A DNA stretch of 45,151 nucleotides from contig NZ_LGDV01000215.1 in assembly GCF_001280015.1 (NCBI RefSeq), positions 1-45,151 of the forward strand, written 5' to 3'. This document shows positions 8,588 through 16,423 of the stretch, piece after piece. The stretch comes from Streptomyces sp. MMG1121 (GTDB taxonomy: Bacteria; Actinomycetota; Actinomycetes; Streptomycetales; Streptomycetaceae). Each line of letters begins with the position of its first letter. Within the stretch, counting starts at the first letter, position 1. The translations under genes were made by a program, and so were the position numbers. The notes beneath the pieces were generated by a model. It did no database searches. It saw only the letters and a program-made list of their open reading frames with translations, and had not been told where the DNA came from.

Positions 8588-10099
8588 CTACCGCTCCTTG
8601 GTCTCCTCCAGCACCGTCCGCCCCAGCAGTGCGTACCGCTCGGGTGCGCGCCGCTTGAGGTACTGGGCGCAGCCGATGCCGCTCGCCGCTACCAGCGCCA
8701 CCAGCCACGGGGTCGCCTTCAGTACGAGTGAGCCGGACTCGGGGCCGGCCGCCGCGCTCATGTTGGACACCAGGAGCACGACGACGGCCAGCATCGCGAT
8801 GCCGCCGAGGAGCGGGGCGGTGAAGGTGCGGAACCAGTGGCGGCTCTCGGGGTGGTGCGAGCGGAAGTAGGCCAGCACCGCGAAGGAGCACACGGCCTGG
8901 ACGACGAGGATCGCCATGGTGCCGAGGATGGCGAGCAGGACGTACGTGCCGGTGTACGGGTCCTTGCCCGCGGCCCAGAAGGCGCCGAGCAGCACCGCGG
9001 TGACGGCCGTCTGCACCAGCCCGGCGAGGTGCGGGGAGCCGTGCCGGGCGTGGGTGCGGCCGATGGTGTTCTTCAGCGAAGGCACGACGCCTTCCCGTCC
9101 CAGGGCGTACAGATAGCGGGCGGCACAGTTGTGGAAGGCCATGCCGCAGGCCAGCGAGCCGGTGATCATCAGCCACTGCATGACGTCGACCGCCCAGTGC
9201 CCGACGTAGCGCTCGGTGGGGTTGAAGAACATCGCGAGCGGGTTGGCGGAGGAGGCGGCCTTCACGGCCTCGGCCTCGCCGTTGCCGGTGATGGCCATCC
9301 AGGAGACGAAGACGTAGAAGACGCCGACGCCCAGGACGCTGATCATCGTGGCCTTGGGGATGATCTTCTTCGGGTCGCGGGACTCCTCGCCGTACATCGC
9401 CGTGGACTCGAAGCCGACCCAGGACCAGAAGGCGAAGAAGAGCCCGAGCCCGGCGGACGTGCCCTTGAAGGCGTTGACCGGGTCGACCGGCGCGAAGGTG
9501 AACCCGTGCGGGCCGCCGCCGTGCAGGGCGACGGACACCGCCATGGCCGCCAGGACGGTGACCTCGGTCGCCAGCAGCACCACCAGCAGTTTCTCGGCGA
9601 CGCTGATCCCGAACCAGGTACCCGTCGCGTTGATCGCGAGCATCAGCACGGCGAAGGTCCACCAGGGCACGTGGAGGCCGGTCTGGTCTTTCAAGGTGGT
9701 CGTCGCGAAGGTGGAGAAGATCCCGATCAGGGCGGGTTCGAAGACGACGTAGGCGAAGGTGGCGAGCAGCCCGGAGGCCAGCCCGACCGTGCGCCCGAGC
9801 CCGTAGGAGATGAATCCGTAGAACGCCCCGGTGGACGTGATGTGTTTCGCCATCGAGGTGAAACCGACGGAAAAGATTGCCAGGACGACCATTGCGACGA
9901 GATAGCTCGCGGGTGCCCCGACGCCGTTGCCGGACGACACCATGAAGGGCACGTTCCCGGTCATCGCGGTGATCGGCGCGGCGGTCGCCACGGCCATGAA
10001 CACGACCCCCAGCAGCCCGACGGCATTGGGTTTCAGCCGATGAACCGCCTCGCCGTCATCCGCCTGTGCCGCCGGGGCAACGCCCTCGTCCACTGCCAT
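8588..10099 (-). CDS. APC-family amino acid permease
   Basis: Membrane transporter of 503 aa with about 12 hydrophobic helices. The family-typical first helix region is GLLGVVFMAVATAAPITAMTGNVP, with the unwound Gly-rich stretch used for substrate binding. The FAFWSWVGFESTAMYGEESRDPKKIIPKA block is the APC consensus (F..F.GFe....eE..nP.r.iP.a). Family members carry amino acids or polyamines with a proton or by exchange; the substrate here cannot be read. The start ATG is at 10099. It is convergent with the regulator at 7997-8497 and stands alone, followed upstream by a 139-bp gap containing an AT-rich patch. Confidence 0.93.
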   Translation of the reverse strand: MAVDEGVAPAAQADDGEAVHRLKPNAVGLLGVVFMAVATAAPITAMTGNVPFMVSSGNGVGAPASYLVAMVVLAIFSVGFTSMAKHITSTGAFYGFISYGLGRTVGLASGLLATFAYVVFEPALIGIFSTFATTTLKDQTGLHVPWWTFAVLMLAINATGTWFGISVAEKLLVVLLATEVTVLAAMAVSVALHGGGPHGFTFAPVDPVNAFKGTSAGLGLFFAFWSWVGFESTAMYGEESRDPKKIIPKATMISVLGVGVFYVFVSWMAITGNGEAEAVKAASSANPLAMFFNPTERYVGHWAVDVMQWLMITGSLACGMAFHNCAARYLYALGREGVVPSLKNTIGRTHARHGSPHLAGLVQTAVTAVLLGAFWAAGKDPYTGTYVLLAILGTMAILVVQAVCSFAVLAYFRSHHPESRHWFRTFTAPLLGGIAMLAVVVLLVSNMSAAAGPESGSLVLKATPWLVALVAASGIGCAQYLKRRAPERYALLGRTVLEETKER

Positions 10100-10238
10100 C
10101 GGGTGGCCCCCTCCGTGTCCGGTCCATGTGTCCTGGTGGGTCCTGATGGAGCAGGATGCTGGACGAGACGGGGGCGCGGGAAGGGGTCGGCGAGGTTAAA
10201 TATTTGTCACCAGACCATTGGGTGGACCGAAGGGCGCC

Positions 10239-11057
10239 TCACACGGAAGGCAGCACCAGCCCCCAGGCCCCCTCCGCCACCTGCCACGTGCGCCTGCGTA
10301 CGGGCCCTGAGACGGCCGCGTCGGCGCGGTAGCGGAAGTCCGGGCCCGTGACCGTCACCGTGCGGCCCAAGGCGCGCAGGGGGGTCGCCTCCGCGCCCAC
10401 CGACAGGGGGCGGACCTCCACCTCGGCCAGGCCGTGGGCGCCCGGCGTCACCGAGATCGCCTGCACCGGCTGGCCCAGGTCCACGAGCGGCTCGTCGTCG
10501 ACCTCCACGCGCAGGCGGGAGGCGCCGGGCGAGGGCACCGACGCGAGGCGGGCGGGGCGGGCGGTCAGGGTGCGGGCCAGGGTGCGGTACCAGGGGCGCG
10601 CGGACAGGGCGGGGGCCGAGACCCGGGTCGGGGGGATGGACAGTTCGGTCAGGACGACTCCGTCGCTGTCGTCGATGAGCAGGTCCAGGCGTCGTTCCGT
10701 CCCGTCCAGGACCGTCCGGGCCGCCGCCACGGCCCCGCCGGGCACGCCCAGGGACTGGGCGAGAGACGTTTCTCCGACCGGGACCACCGACAGACCGCAT
10801 CCGGTCAGCTCGCGCTCGCGGTGCAGCAGGGTGACCGCGCGGACCAGGGCGTGGTCGTCGCCGATCACCACCGGCCGCCGCGACCCCCTTCGGCCCAGTG
10901 CGCGGGCGAATTCCTCCGGGCCGTCCGGGAGGCACATTTTCGCCGCCGCACCCGCGCTGAGCACGTCTTTCGCGATGCGCACGGACTCTCCGTCCGTCTG
11001 CCGTGCCCCCGGATCGATGATCACCAGCAGCTGCTCGGACGTCGCGAAGGTCGCCAC
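10239..11057 (-). CDS. Diacylglycerol-kinase-like protein, degenerate catalytic motif
   Basis: Protein of 272 aa whose N-terminal half has the Rossmann-like layout of the diacylglycerol/sphingosine kinase catalytic domain. The LLVIIDPGARQ strand, the VVIGDDHALVRAV loop and SVVPVGETSLAQSLGVP occupy the positions of the family's GGDGT loop and xPxGTxND loop. Both motifs are degraded, so phosphotransfer is doubtful. The C-terminal half is beta-rich, as in the lipid-kinase family. I chose GTG 11057 (V-A-T-F) with GCAGGAC upstream; the frame stays open to 11264, but that part overlaps the purA leader and lacks family character. It is divergent from purA. The role is unknown. Confidence 0.78.
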   Translation of the reverse strand: MATFATSEQLLVIIDPGARQTDGESVRIAKDVLSAGAAAKMCLPDGPEEFARALGRRGSRRPVVIGDDHALVRAVTLLHRERELTGCGLSVVPVGETSLAQSLGVPGGAVAAARTVLDGTERRLDLLIDDSDGVVLTELSIPPTRVSAPALSARPWYRTLARTLTARPARLASVPSPGASRLRVEVDDEPLVDLGQPVQAISVTPGAHGLAEVEVRPLSVGAEATPLRALGRTVTVTGPDFRYRADAAVSGPVRRRTWQVAEGAWGLVLPSV

Positions 11058-11082
11058 CTCGGTCCTGCCTCGCTTCCTCGGG

Positions 11083-11127
11083 TAGCATCTTTGTGCAAGA
11101 GCCCCTTGCGCTATTGCGCCAGGGGCT
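11083..11127 (+). promoter_or_regulatory. Promoter -10 and 5' hairpin of the purA leader (or a small RNA)
   Basis: TAGCAT (11083-11088) is a good -10 hexamer. A strong stem-loop begins just after the expected transcription start: AGCCCCTTGCGC (11100-11111) pairs with GCGCCAGGGGCT (11116-11127) around a TATT loop with one mismatch. A 34-codon GTG frame runs through it (11093-11197), but its rare CTA, TTG and CTT codons argue against translation. Confidence 0.45.
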
Positions 11128-11161
11128 TCGTCTATTCCGGGGCATCCGGTCCGACGGTTGT

Positions 11162-11245
11162 GCGACCAACGGCGGTCGCTGTGGCACGCGGCGGTGAACC
11201 TTACGCCCACGCCCCCGACCTTGGACATGCCCCGCCCGGAAGGGG
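11162..11245 (+). promoter_or_regulatory. Further stem-loops in the purA leader, last one masking the RBS
   Basis: GCGACC (11162-11167) pairs with GGTCGC (11174-11179) around a 6-nt loop. CCCC (11230-11233) can pair with GGGG (11242-11245), which is part of the purA Shine-Dalgarno region GGAAGGGG. Together with the hairpin at 11100-11127 this makes a structured leader of about 160 nt. Confidence 0.35.
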
Positions 11246-11254
11246 TGTACGCGC

Positions 11255-12538
11255 GTGCCCGCACTTGTGCTGCTCGGTGCTCAGTGGGGTGACGAAGGCA
11301 AGGGGAAGGCGACCGACCTGCTCGGTGGCTCGGTGGACTATGTAGTGCGCTACCAGGGCGGCAACAACGCCGGCCACACGGTCGTCGTCGGCGACCAGAA
11401 GTATGCGCTCCACCTCCTCCCTTCCGGAATCCTCTCTCCCGGTTGTACGCCGGTCATCGGTAACGGTGTCGTCGTCGACCCGTCGGTCCTGCTCTCCGAG
11501 CTGAGCGGTCTGAACGAGCGTGGCGTAGACACGTCCAAGCTCCTGATCAGCGGTAACGCGCACGTCATCACGCCGTACAACGTGACGGTCGACAAGGTGA
11601 CGGAACGCTTCCTCGGCAAGCGGAAGATCGGTACGACGGGGCGCGGGATCGGACCGACCTACGCGGACAAGATCAACCGCGTCGGCATCCGCATCCAGGA
11701 CCTGTACGACGAGTCGATCCTGACCCAGAAGGTCGAGGCGGCGCTCGACGTCAAGAACCAGCTCCTGACCAAGCTCTACAACCGGCGCGCGATCGCCGTG
11801 GACCAGGTGGTGGAGGAGCTGCTGGGCTACGCCGAGCAGATCAAGCCGTACGTCGCCGACACGGTGCTGCTCCTGAACGAGGCGCTGGAGCAGGACAAGG
11901 TCGTGCTCTTCGAGGGCGGTCAGGGCACCCTCCTCGACATCGACCACGGCACGTACCCCTTCGTCACGTCCTCCAACCCGACCGCCGGCGGTGCCTGCAC
12001 CGGCGCCGGCGTGGGCCCGACGAAGATCAGCCGGGTCATCGGCATCCTCAAGGCGTACACGACCCGCGTCGGCGCCGGTCCGTTCCCGACCGAGCTGTTC
12101 GACGCGGACGGCGAGGCGCTGCGCCGCATCGGCGGCGAGCGGGGTGTCACCACCGGCCGTGACCGGCGTTGCGGCTGGTTCGACGCCGTGATCGCCCGTT
12201 ATGCGACCCGGGTGAACGGCCTGACCGACTTCTTCCTCACCAAGCTGGACGTCCTGACCGGCTGGGAGCAGATCCCGGTCTGCGTGGCGTACGAGATCGA
12301 CGGCAAGCGCGTCGAGGAACTCCCGTACTCCCAGACCGACTTCCACCACGCGAAGCCGGTCTACGAGACCCTGCCGGGCTGGTCCGAGGACATCACCAAG
12401 GCGAAGTCCTTCTCGGACCTGCCGAAGAACGCCCAGAACTACGTCAAGGCGCTGGAGGAGATGTCCGGCGCCCCGATCTCCGCGATCGGCGTGGGCCCGG
12501 GCCGGGACGAGACGATCGAGATCAACTCGTTCCTGTAG
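11255..12538 (+). CDS. purA: Adenylosuccinate synthase
   Basis: Catalyses the GTP-dependent joining of IMP and aspartate to adenylosuccinate, the committed step from IMP to AMP. It is 427 aa with a GTG start preceded by GGAAGGGG. All family signatures are visible: GDEGKGK (residues 13-19) for GTP and the catalytic Asp, [10 protein letters not shown] with the catalytic His, [39 protein letters not shown] for the IMP loop, and [14 protein letters not shown]. Length and motifs match the bacterial enzyme throughout, so the assignment is firm. It stands alone with an unusually long structured leader and a hairpin after the stop. Confidence 0.98.
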   Translation: MPALVLLGAQWGDEGKGKATDLLGGSVDYVVRYQGGNNAGHTVVVGDQKYALHLLPSGILSPGCTPVIGNGVVVDPSVLLSELSGLNERGVDTSKLLISGNAHVITPYNVTVDKVTERFLGKRKIGTTGRGIGPTYADKINRVGIRIQDLYDESILTQKVEAALDVKNQLLTKLYNRRAIAVDQVVEELLGYAEQIKPYVADTVLLLNEALEQDKVVLFEGGQGTLLDIDHGTYPFVTSSNPTAGGACTGAGVGPTKISRVIGILKAYTTRVGAGPFPTELFDADGEALRRIGGERGVTTGRDRRCGWFDAVIARYATRVNGLTDFFLTKLDVLTGWEQIPVCVAYEIDGKRVEELPYSQTDFHHAKPVYETLPGWSEDITKAKSFSDLPKNAQNYVKALEEMSGAPISAIGVGPGRDETIEINSFL

Positions 12539-12568
12539 TCCGACTCCGGTAGTTCGGCTCCGCTTCAC

Positions 12569-12604
12569 GGGCCGGTCATGGACATGAAGTTCCTTGACCG
12601 GCCC
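12569..12604. terminator. Stem-loop downstream of purA
   Basis: GGGCCGGTCA (12569-12578) and TGACCGGCCC (12595-12604) are perfect 10-bp arms around a 16-nt loop, 31 bp after the purA stop. This is a likely terminator. Confidence 0.6.
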
Positions 12605-12639
12605 TTGGGCTGTTCGTGGTTCTCAGGAGATGAACCGGA

Positions 12640-12665
12640 GGCAAGCATCTACGCGGGTAGTTGCC
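12640..12665 (+). repeat. Stem-loop in the 5' region of the nucleotidase gene
   Basis: GGCAA (12640-12644) pairs with TTGCC (12661-12665) and CTAC (12649-12652) with GTAG (12657-12660), giving a bulged hairpin 43 nt before the start codon. Its role is unknown. Confidence 0.3.
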
Positions 12666-12707
12666 TGTGTTCCTCCCTCTTCCTCGTCCTCGCCCCAGGA
12701 GCCCCGT

Positions 12708-14522
12708 ATGCCCGTCAGTCCCATGAACCGCCGGGAGTTCGTGAAGAAGTCGGCCGTCACCGGAGCGGCCGTCGCGGCCGCCGGCGCGGTCGCCGCTCCG
12801 GCGGAGGCGGCCGAGCAGAAGCGCGAACACCGCCCGCGCACCTGGAAGTTCTCCATCCTCGGCACGACCGACCTGCACAGCCACGTCTTCGACTGGGACT
12901 ACTACAAGGACGCGGCCTACAGCGACAAGGCGGGCAACTCGGTCGGCGTCGCCCGTGTCGCCACGCTCATCAAGCAGCAGCGGGAGGCCAAGGGCGAGGA
13001 CCACGTCCTGCTCGTCGACGCCGGTGACATCATCCAGGGCACCTCGCTCGCCTACTACTTCGCGCGCGTCGACCCGATCACCGGGACCGACGGCAAGAAG
13101 GGGCCCAGGCACCCGATGGCCGTGGCCATGAACCACATGCGCTACGACGCCGCCGCCCTCGGCAACCACGAGTTCAACTACGGCATCGAGGTGCTGCGCA
13201 AGTTCGAGCAGCAGTGCCACTTCCCGCTGCTCGGCGCGAACGCGCTGGACGCCAAGACGCTGAAGCCCGCCTTCCACCCGTACACCGTCAAGCGCATCTG
13301 TGTGCCCGGCGCCCCCGACATCAAGGTCGGCATCCTCGGGCTCACCAACCCCGGCATCGCGCTGTGGGACAAGGACAACGTCAGCGGGAAGATGGTCTTC
13401 CCCGGGCTGGTGGAGCAGGCGAAGAAGTACGTGCCCCGGCTGCGGGCGCTCGGCTGTGACGTGGTGTTCCTGACGGATCATTCGGGCCTCGACGGCTCGT
13501 CCTCGTACGGCGACGAGCTTCCCTACGTCGAGAACGCCTCCAACCTGGTCGCCGAGCAGGTCCCCGGCATCGACGCGATCCTCGTCGGCCACACCCATGT
13601 CGAGGTCCCCTCCTACACGGTCAAGAACCAGGAGACCGGCGAGGAGGTGCTCCTCTCCGAGCCGTACTGCTGGGGCTACCGCCTCAGCGTCTTCGACTTC
13701 GAGGTCGAACTGCACCACGGCCAGTGGAAGGTGACGAGCAAGACGGCGCAGACCCTCAACCCCAACACGGCGGACGAGGACCCGGAGATCAAGAAGCTCC
13801 TGACGGCCGACCACGAGCTGGTCGTGAAGTACGTCAACACGGCGGTCGGCACCTGCACGGCGGACCTCTCGGCGGCGGAGTCCTGCTGGAAGGACGTGCC
13901 GATCATGGACTTCATCCAGAAGGTCCAGGCCGACACGGTCAAGGCGGGCCTGTCGGCGGCCGACGCCGCGCTCCCGCTGATCTCGGTGGCGGCGCCGTTC
14001 TCGCGCACGGCCGACATCCCCCAGGGCAACGTCACCATCAAGGACATCGCCGGGCTCTACATCTACGACAACACCCTGTACGGCAAGAAGCTGACGGGCG
14101 CGCAGCTCAAGGACTACCTGGAGTACGCGGCGAAGTACTACCACCAGGTCCCGGCCGGTACGAAGGTCGACACCGCGACCCTCACCAACGCCAACAGCTT
14201 CTGGGACTACATGTACGACGTGGCGGCGGGCGTCGACTACGAGATCGACATCGCGCAGCCGGAGGGGTCCCGCATCAAGAACCTCTCCTACAACGGCGCC
14301 CCGGTCGCCGACGACCAGGTCTTCGTCGTGGCCGTCAACAACTACCGCGCGAACGGCGGTTCGGGCTACCCGCACATCGCCTCGGCGCCGATCGCGTACA
14401 GCTCGACCAACGAGATCCGGCAGCTGATGATCGACTACGTCACCGCGAAGAAGAGCCTCGACCCGGCCGACTTCGCCGCCGTCAACTGGAAGCTGACGCA
14501 GAACGGTACGCCGGTCTTCTGA
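12708..14522 (+). CDS. Tat-exported 5'-nucleotidase / cyclic-nucleotide phosphodiesterase family protein
   Basis: Secreted metallophosphoesterase of 604 aa in the UshA/CpdB superfamily, which releases phosphate and nucleosides from extracellular nucleotides. I chose ATG 12708 because CAGGAG lies 7 nt upstream and it places a twin-arginine signal (NRREFVKK, then an Ala-rich stretch ending APAEAAE) at the N-terminus. The frame opens earlier, at 12594. Metal-binding motifs appear in order: TTDLHSHVFDW, VDAGDIIQGT, ALGNHEFNYG, TDHSGLDG and VGHTHVEVP. A 5_nucleotid_C domain follows with the substrate-stacking region (NSFWDYMYDVAAGVDYEID, NNYRANGGSGYP). Exact substrate preference cannot be read. 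Phosphate control is plausible for such enzymes, but I see no clear PHO box. Confidence 0.94.
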   Translation: MPVSPMNRREFVKKSAVTGAAVAAAGAVAAPAEAAEQKREHRPRTWKFSILGTTDLHSHVFDWDYYKDAAYSDKAGNSVGVARVATLIKQQREAKGEDHVLLVDAGDIIQGTSLAYYFARVDPITGTDGKKGPRHPMAVAMNHMRYDAAALGNHEFNYGIEVLRKFEQQCHFPLLGANALDAKTLKPAFHPYTVKRICVPGAPDIKVGILGLTNPGIALWDKDNVSGKMVFPGLVEQAKKYVPRLRALGCDVVFLTDHSGLDGSSSYGDELPYVENASNLVAEQVPGIDAILVGHTHVEVPSYTVKNQETGEEVLLSEPYCWGYRLSVFDFEVELHHGQWKVTSKTAQTLNPNTADEDPEIKKLLTADHELVVKYVNTAVGTCTADLSAAESCWKDVPIMDFIQKVQADTVKAGLSAADAALPLISVAAPFSRTADIPQGNVTIKDIAGLYIYDNTLYGKKLTGAQLKDYLEYAAKYYHQVPAGTKVDTATLTNANSFWDYMYDVAAGVDYEIDIAQPEGSRIKNLSYNGAPVADDQVFVVAVNNYRANGGSGYPHIASAPIAYSSTNEIRQLMIDYVTAKKSLDPADFAAVNWKLTQNGTPVF

Positions 14523-14555
14523 GCCGGTCGTCCGGGCCTGCGGGCCGGGGCGTCA

Positions 14556-14591
14556 GTGGCGGACCGGTCCGGCCGGTTTCCTGTCCGCCAC
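14556..14591. terminator. Bidirectional stem-loop between convergent genes
   Basis: GTGGCGGA (14556-14563) and TCCGCCAC (14584-14591) are perfect arms. The 20-nt loop itself contains CCGG/CCGG pairing. It sits in the 79-bp gap between the nucleotidase and the putative effector. Confidence 0.6.
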
Positions 14592-14601
14592 GGACGGCGT
14601 C

Positions 14602-16104
14602 CTACCGCCTCTCGATGTCGCTCCGCTTGATCTCCAGCTGCCTCGGGAGCATCGCCTGTGGTCGCAGGAGGTCCTTGAGCAGGAACTTCATCAGTGCCTG
14701 CGGGGACATGGCCTTGAGCCGGTCGGCCAGCTGCGGAGTGGTCTGCTCGAACCGGCTCACTTCCAGCACGGCCCGCTCCGCAAGGCCCGGGATGATGTCC
14801 TTGCCGGTGAGGATGTTGCGGACGAGCGGCTCCGGATAGTTCTGCTGCTGCGGTCCGGCGCCATAGGTCATCGCGTTGCTCGCGTCGTTCCTCACCATCG
14901 GCCGGACGACGCTGAACGCCTGCCCCCGCGTCGAATCCCGCTCCGAGAGCTCCATGAACGTGTCCACGTCGGCCTCGGTCAGGGTTTCCCGGCCCGGTGT
15001 GAACCTGCGGACCAGGAGCTGGTACTCCGGATGCCTGCGCTCGTCCTCCCGGGTGGGCAGGAAGGAGTCGGTCTGGGCGGGGTCGTTCTCGTCGGCCATG
15101 ATCGTCGGATACTCCCGCTGGGCGAAGTCGCTGAGCATCACCCAGCCCTTCGACAGCAGACCCGACTCCTGAATGCCCAGGGTGATGCGGGCCGGGGTCC
15201 CCTCCGTACCGTCGGCCTCCTTCTTGAACCGGGTGTCCCGGAACGGCGCGGCGGGGTCCTCGATGAAGAAGAAGAGGAACCCCGAGTTCGACAGCCCGTG
15301 TTCGTCGAAGGCGGAGGTGTTGTGGTCGTAGTCGAACTCGCTGTGCTCCAGGTCGGCCTTCGTCTTCATGCCGCCGGTCAGCATGAGTTCGGCCCGTCTG
15401 AGGGTCGTGTAGTGCCTGAGCACACTCCTGCGGAGCTGGTCCTGCAATCCGTCCCGCATCCGCTGCTTCCAGTCGCCCTGCACCTTGGACGTGTCCTGGC
15501 GCATGCCCGCCACGTTCTGGCGGGACATCTTCTCGAAGTACGCCTGGCCCGCGGCCTCCCCCCACCAGCTGGGGTTCAGACGCTCCCGCATCTTGGCGAA
15601 GGCGTTGGGCCAGTACTGGTCCGTCCACAGCAGGCCGTTCTCGACCATCATGGTGTAGGGGCCGCCGTCCTTGGCCAGATAGCGGTCCAGCTGCCGTGCA
15701 CGCGCCTCGACGGCCGCCTTCTGCTGATCGACGCCCCGCCGCAGCCCGGCCACCCGCTGCTGGTCCGCGGGGGCCAACTGAGGGTCGTTCTCGAGCTTCT
15801 CCACGTCCGCGTCGAGGTGCAGGATCGCGGTGTGCCGCTTCACCACACTCGTGTCGGCGCCGCCGGCACACTCCTTCAGCCGGGCCTCCAGCCCGCCCAG
15901 CGTGGCCGCCGTCGCGGCGGTATCGGCCGGCATGCGCTGCACGGGAACGTCCTGCCCCCGCCGCAGAGCCTCCGCCATCGCCGCGTTCCCCGCACCGCGC
16001 GGCAGTGTGTGCAACGCGGGGGCGGACGTGGACTGGGCCTGGGCCCGCGTCGGCGCCGTCAGCCGCGAGGTTCCCCGAGCCTTCTGTTGTTCATGCGCAT
16101 GCAT
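14602..16104 (-). CDS. Putative contractile-injection-system-associated effector, possible ADP-ribosyltransferase-like domain
   Basis: Protein of 500 aa with no firm family that I can name. The N-terminus (MHAHEQQKARGTSR, then LHTLPRGAGNAAMAEAL at residues 31-47 and VQRM at 55-58) follows the leader pattern of Streptomyces proteins associated with extracellular contractile injection systems (MHxH..., LxxLQRxAGNxAV, VQR). An alpha-helical, charged region spans about 60-225. The segment 228-330 (LRHYTTLRRAELMLTGGMKTK, NSGFLFFFIED, ARITLGIQESGLLSKGWVML) resembles the His-Tyr-Thr strand-helix opening of ADP-ribosyltransferase-like toxins, with acidic candidates near Glu425. There is no signal peptide or membrane helix, which suits cargo loading. 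The start is ATG 16104; the upstream frame overlaps DUF397. The N-terminal match is recognition by eye; the enzymatic call is inference. Confidence 0.6.
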   Translation of the reverse strand: MHAHEQQKARGTSRLTAPTRAQAQSTSAPALHTLPRGAGNAAMAEALRRGQDVPVQRMPADTAATAATLGGLEARLKECAGGADTSVVKRHTAILHLDADVEKLENDPQLAPADQQRVAGLRRGVDQQKAAVEARARQLDRYLAKDGGPYTMMVENGLLWTDQYWPNAFAKMRERLNPSWWGEAAGQAYFEKMSRQNVAGMRQDTSKVQGDWKQRMRDGLQDQLRRSVLRHYTTLRRAELMLTGGMKTKADLEHSEFDYDHNTSAFDEHGLSNSGFLFFFIEDPAAPFRDTRFKKEADGTEGTPARITLGIQESGLLSKGWVMLSDFAQREYPTIMADENDPAQTDSFLPTREDERRHPEYQLLVRRFTPGRETLTEADVDTFMELSERDSTRGQAFSVVRPMVRNDASNAMTYGAGPQQQNYPEPLVRNILTGKDIIPGLAERAVLEVSRFEQTTPQLADRLKAMSPQALMKFLLKDLLRPQAMLPRQLEIKRSDIERR

Positions 16105-16150
16105 GACACCCGAGTCTCGCAGCGTCGGCCGCGACCCACCAGGAAACGCG

Positions 16151-16169
16151 GGGGCACTACCACTGCCCC
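16151..16169 (-). terminator. Small hairpin between DUF397 and effector genes
   Basis: GGGGCA (16151-16156) and TGCCCC (16164-16169) form a 6-bp stem with a 7-nt loop, followed on the minus strand by CGCGTTTCC. It may end the XRE-DUF397 transcript partly or wholly, giving the effector separate expression. Confidence 0.4.
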
Positions 16170-16174
16170 AACGG

Positions 16175-16423
16175 TCACTTCGTGGCGTGAGCGAGGAAAT
16201 CGGCCCAGGCGGTGGGGGTGACGGTGAGGTGGGCGGCGGTGGGGTGGTTCTTGGAGTCCCGGATGTGGATCGCGGATGGGCAGGGGGCGACTTCGACGCA
16301 GTTGCCGCCTCCGCTGTCGCTGTACGAGGACTTGCGCCAGGTGTAGGCGGTTTCGACGCACTGTCCGCCCCCAGCATCGCTGTAGCTCGACTTGAACCAC
16401 CGAAGCGCTTCGGTGCCGGTCAT
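16175..16423 (-). CDS. DUF397 protein with duplicated core motif
   Basis: Small protein of 82 aa of the DUF397 family, very common in Streptomyces next to XRE/DUF5753 regulators. Here the core motif occurs twice: FKSSYSDAGGGQCVE near residue 10 and RKSSYSDSGGGNCVE near residue 30. The rest of the domain (IHIRDSKNH, LTVTPTAWADFL) is present only once, so the N-terminus looks like a partial tandem duplication. The start ATG overlaps the regulator's stop by ATGA, so the two are translationally coupled. Such pairs are considered regulator-partner or toxin-antitoxin-like systems (compare the whiJ/scr-type loci). Direct function is unknown. Confidence 0.92.
   Translation of the reverse strand: MTGTEALRWFKSSYSDAGGGQCVETAYTWRKSSYSDSGGGNCVEVAPCPSAIHIRDSKNHPTAAHLTVTPTAWADFLAHATK

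Noticed and set aside
11093..11197. Leaderless 34-codon GTG frame in the purA leader
   Set aside because: It contains rare CTA, TTG and CTT codons and no protein-like pattern; an RNA hairpin explains the sequence better.
12611..12640. GTTC-containing stretch before the 5'-nucleotidase, considered as a PHO box
   Set aside because: The copies are not 11 bp apart and match only the first bases of the consensus.
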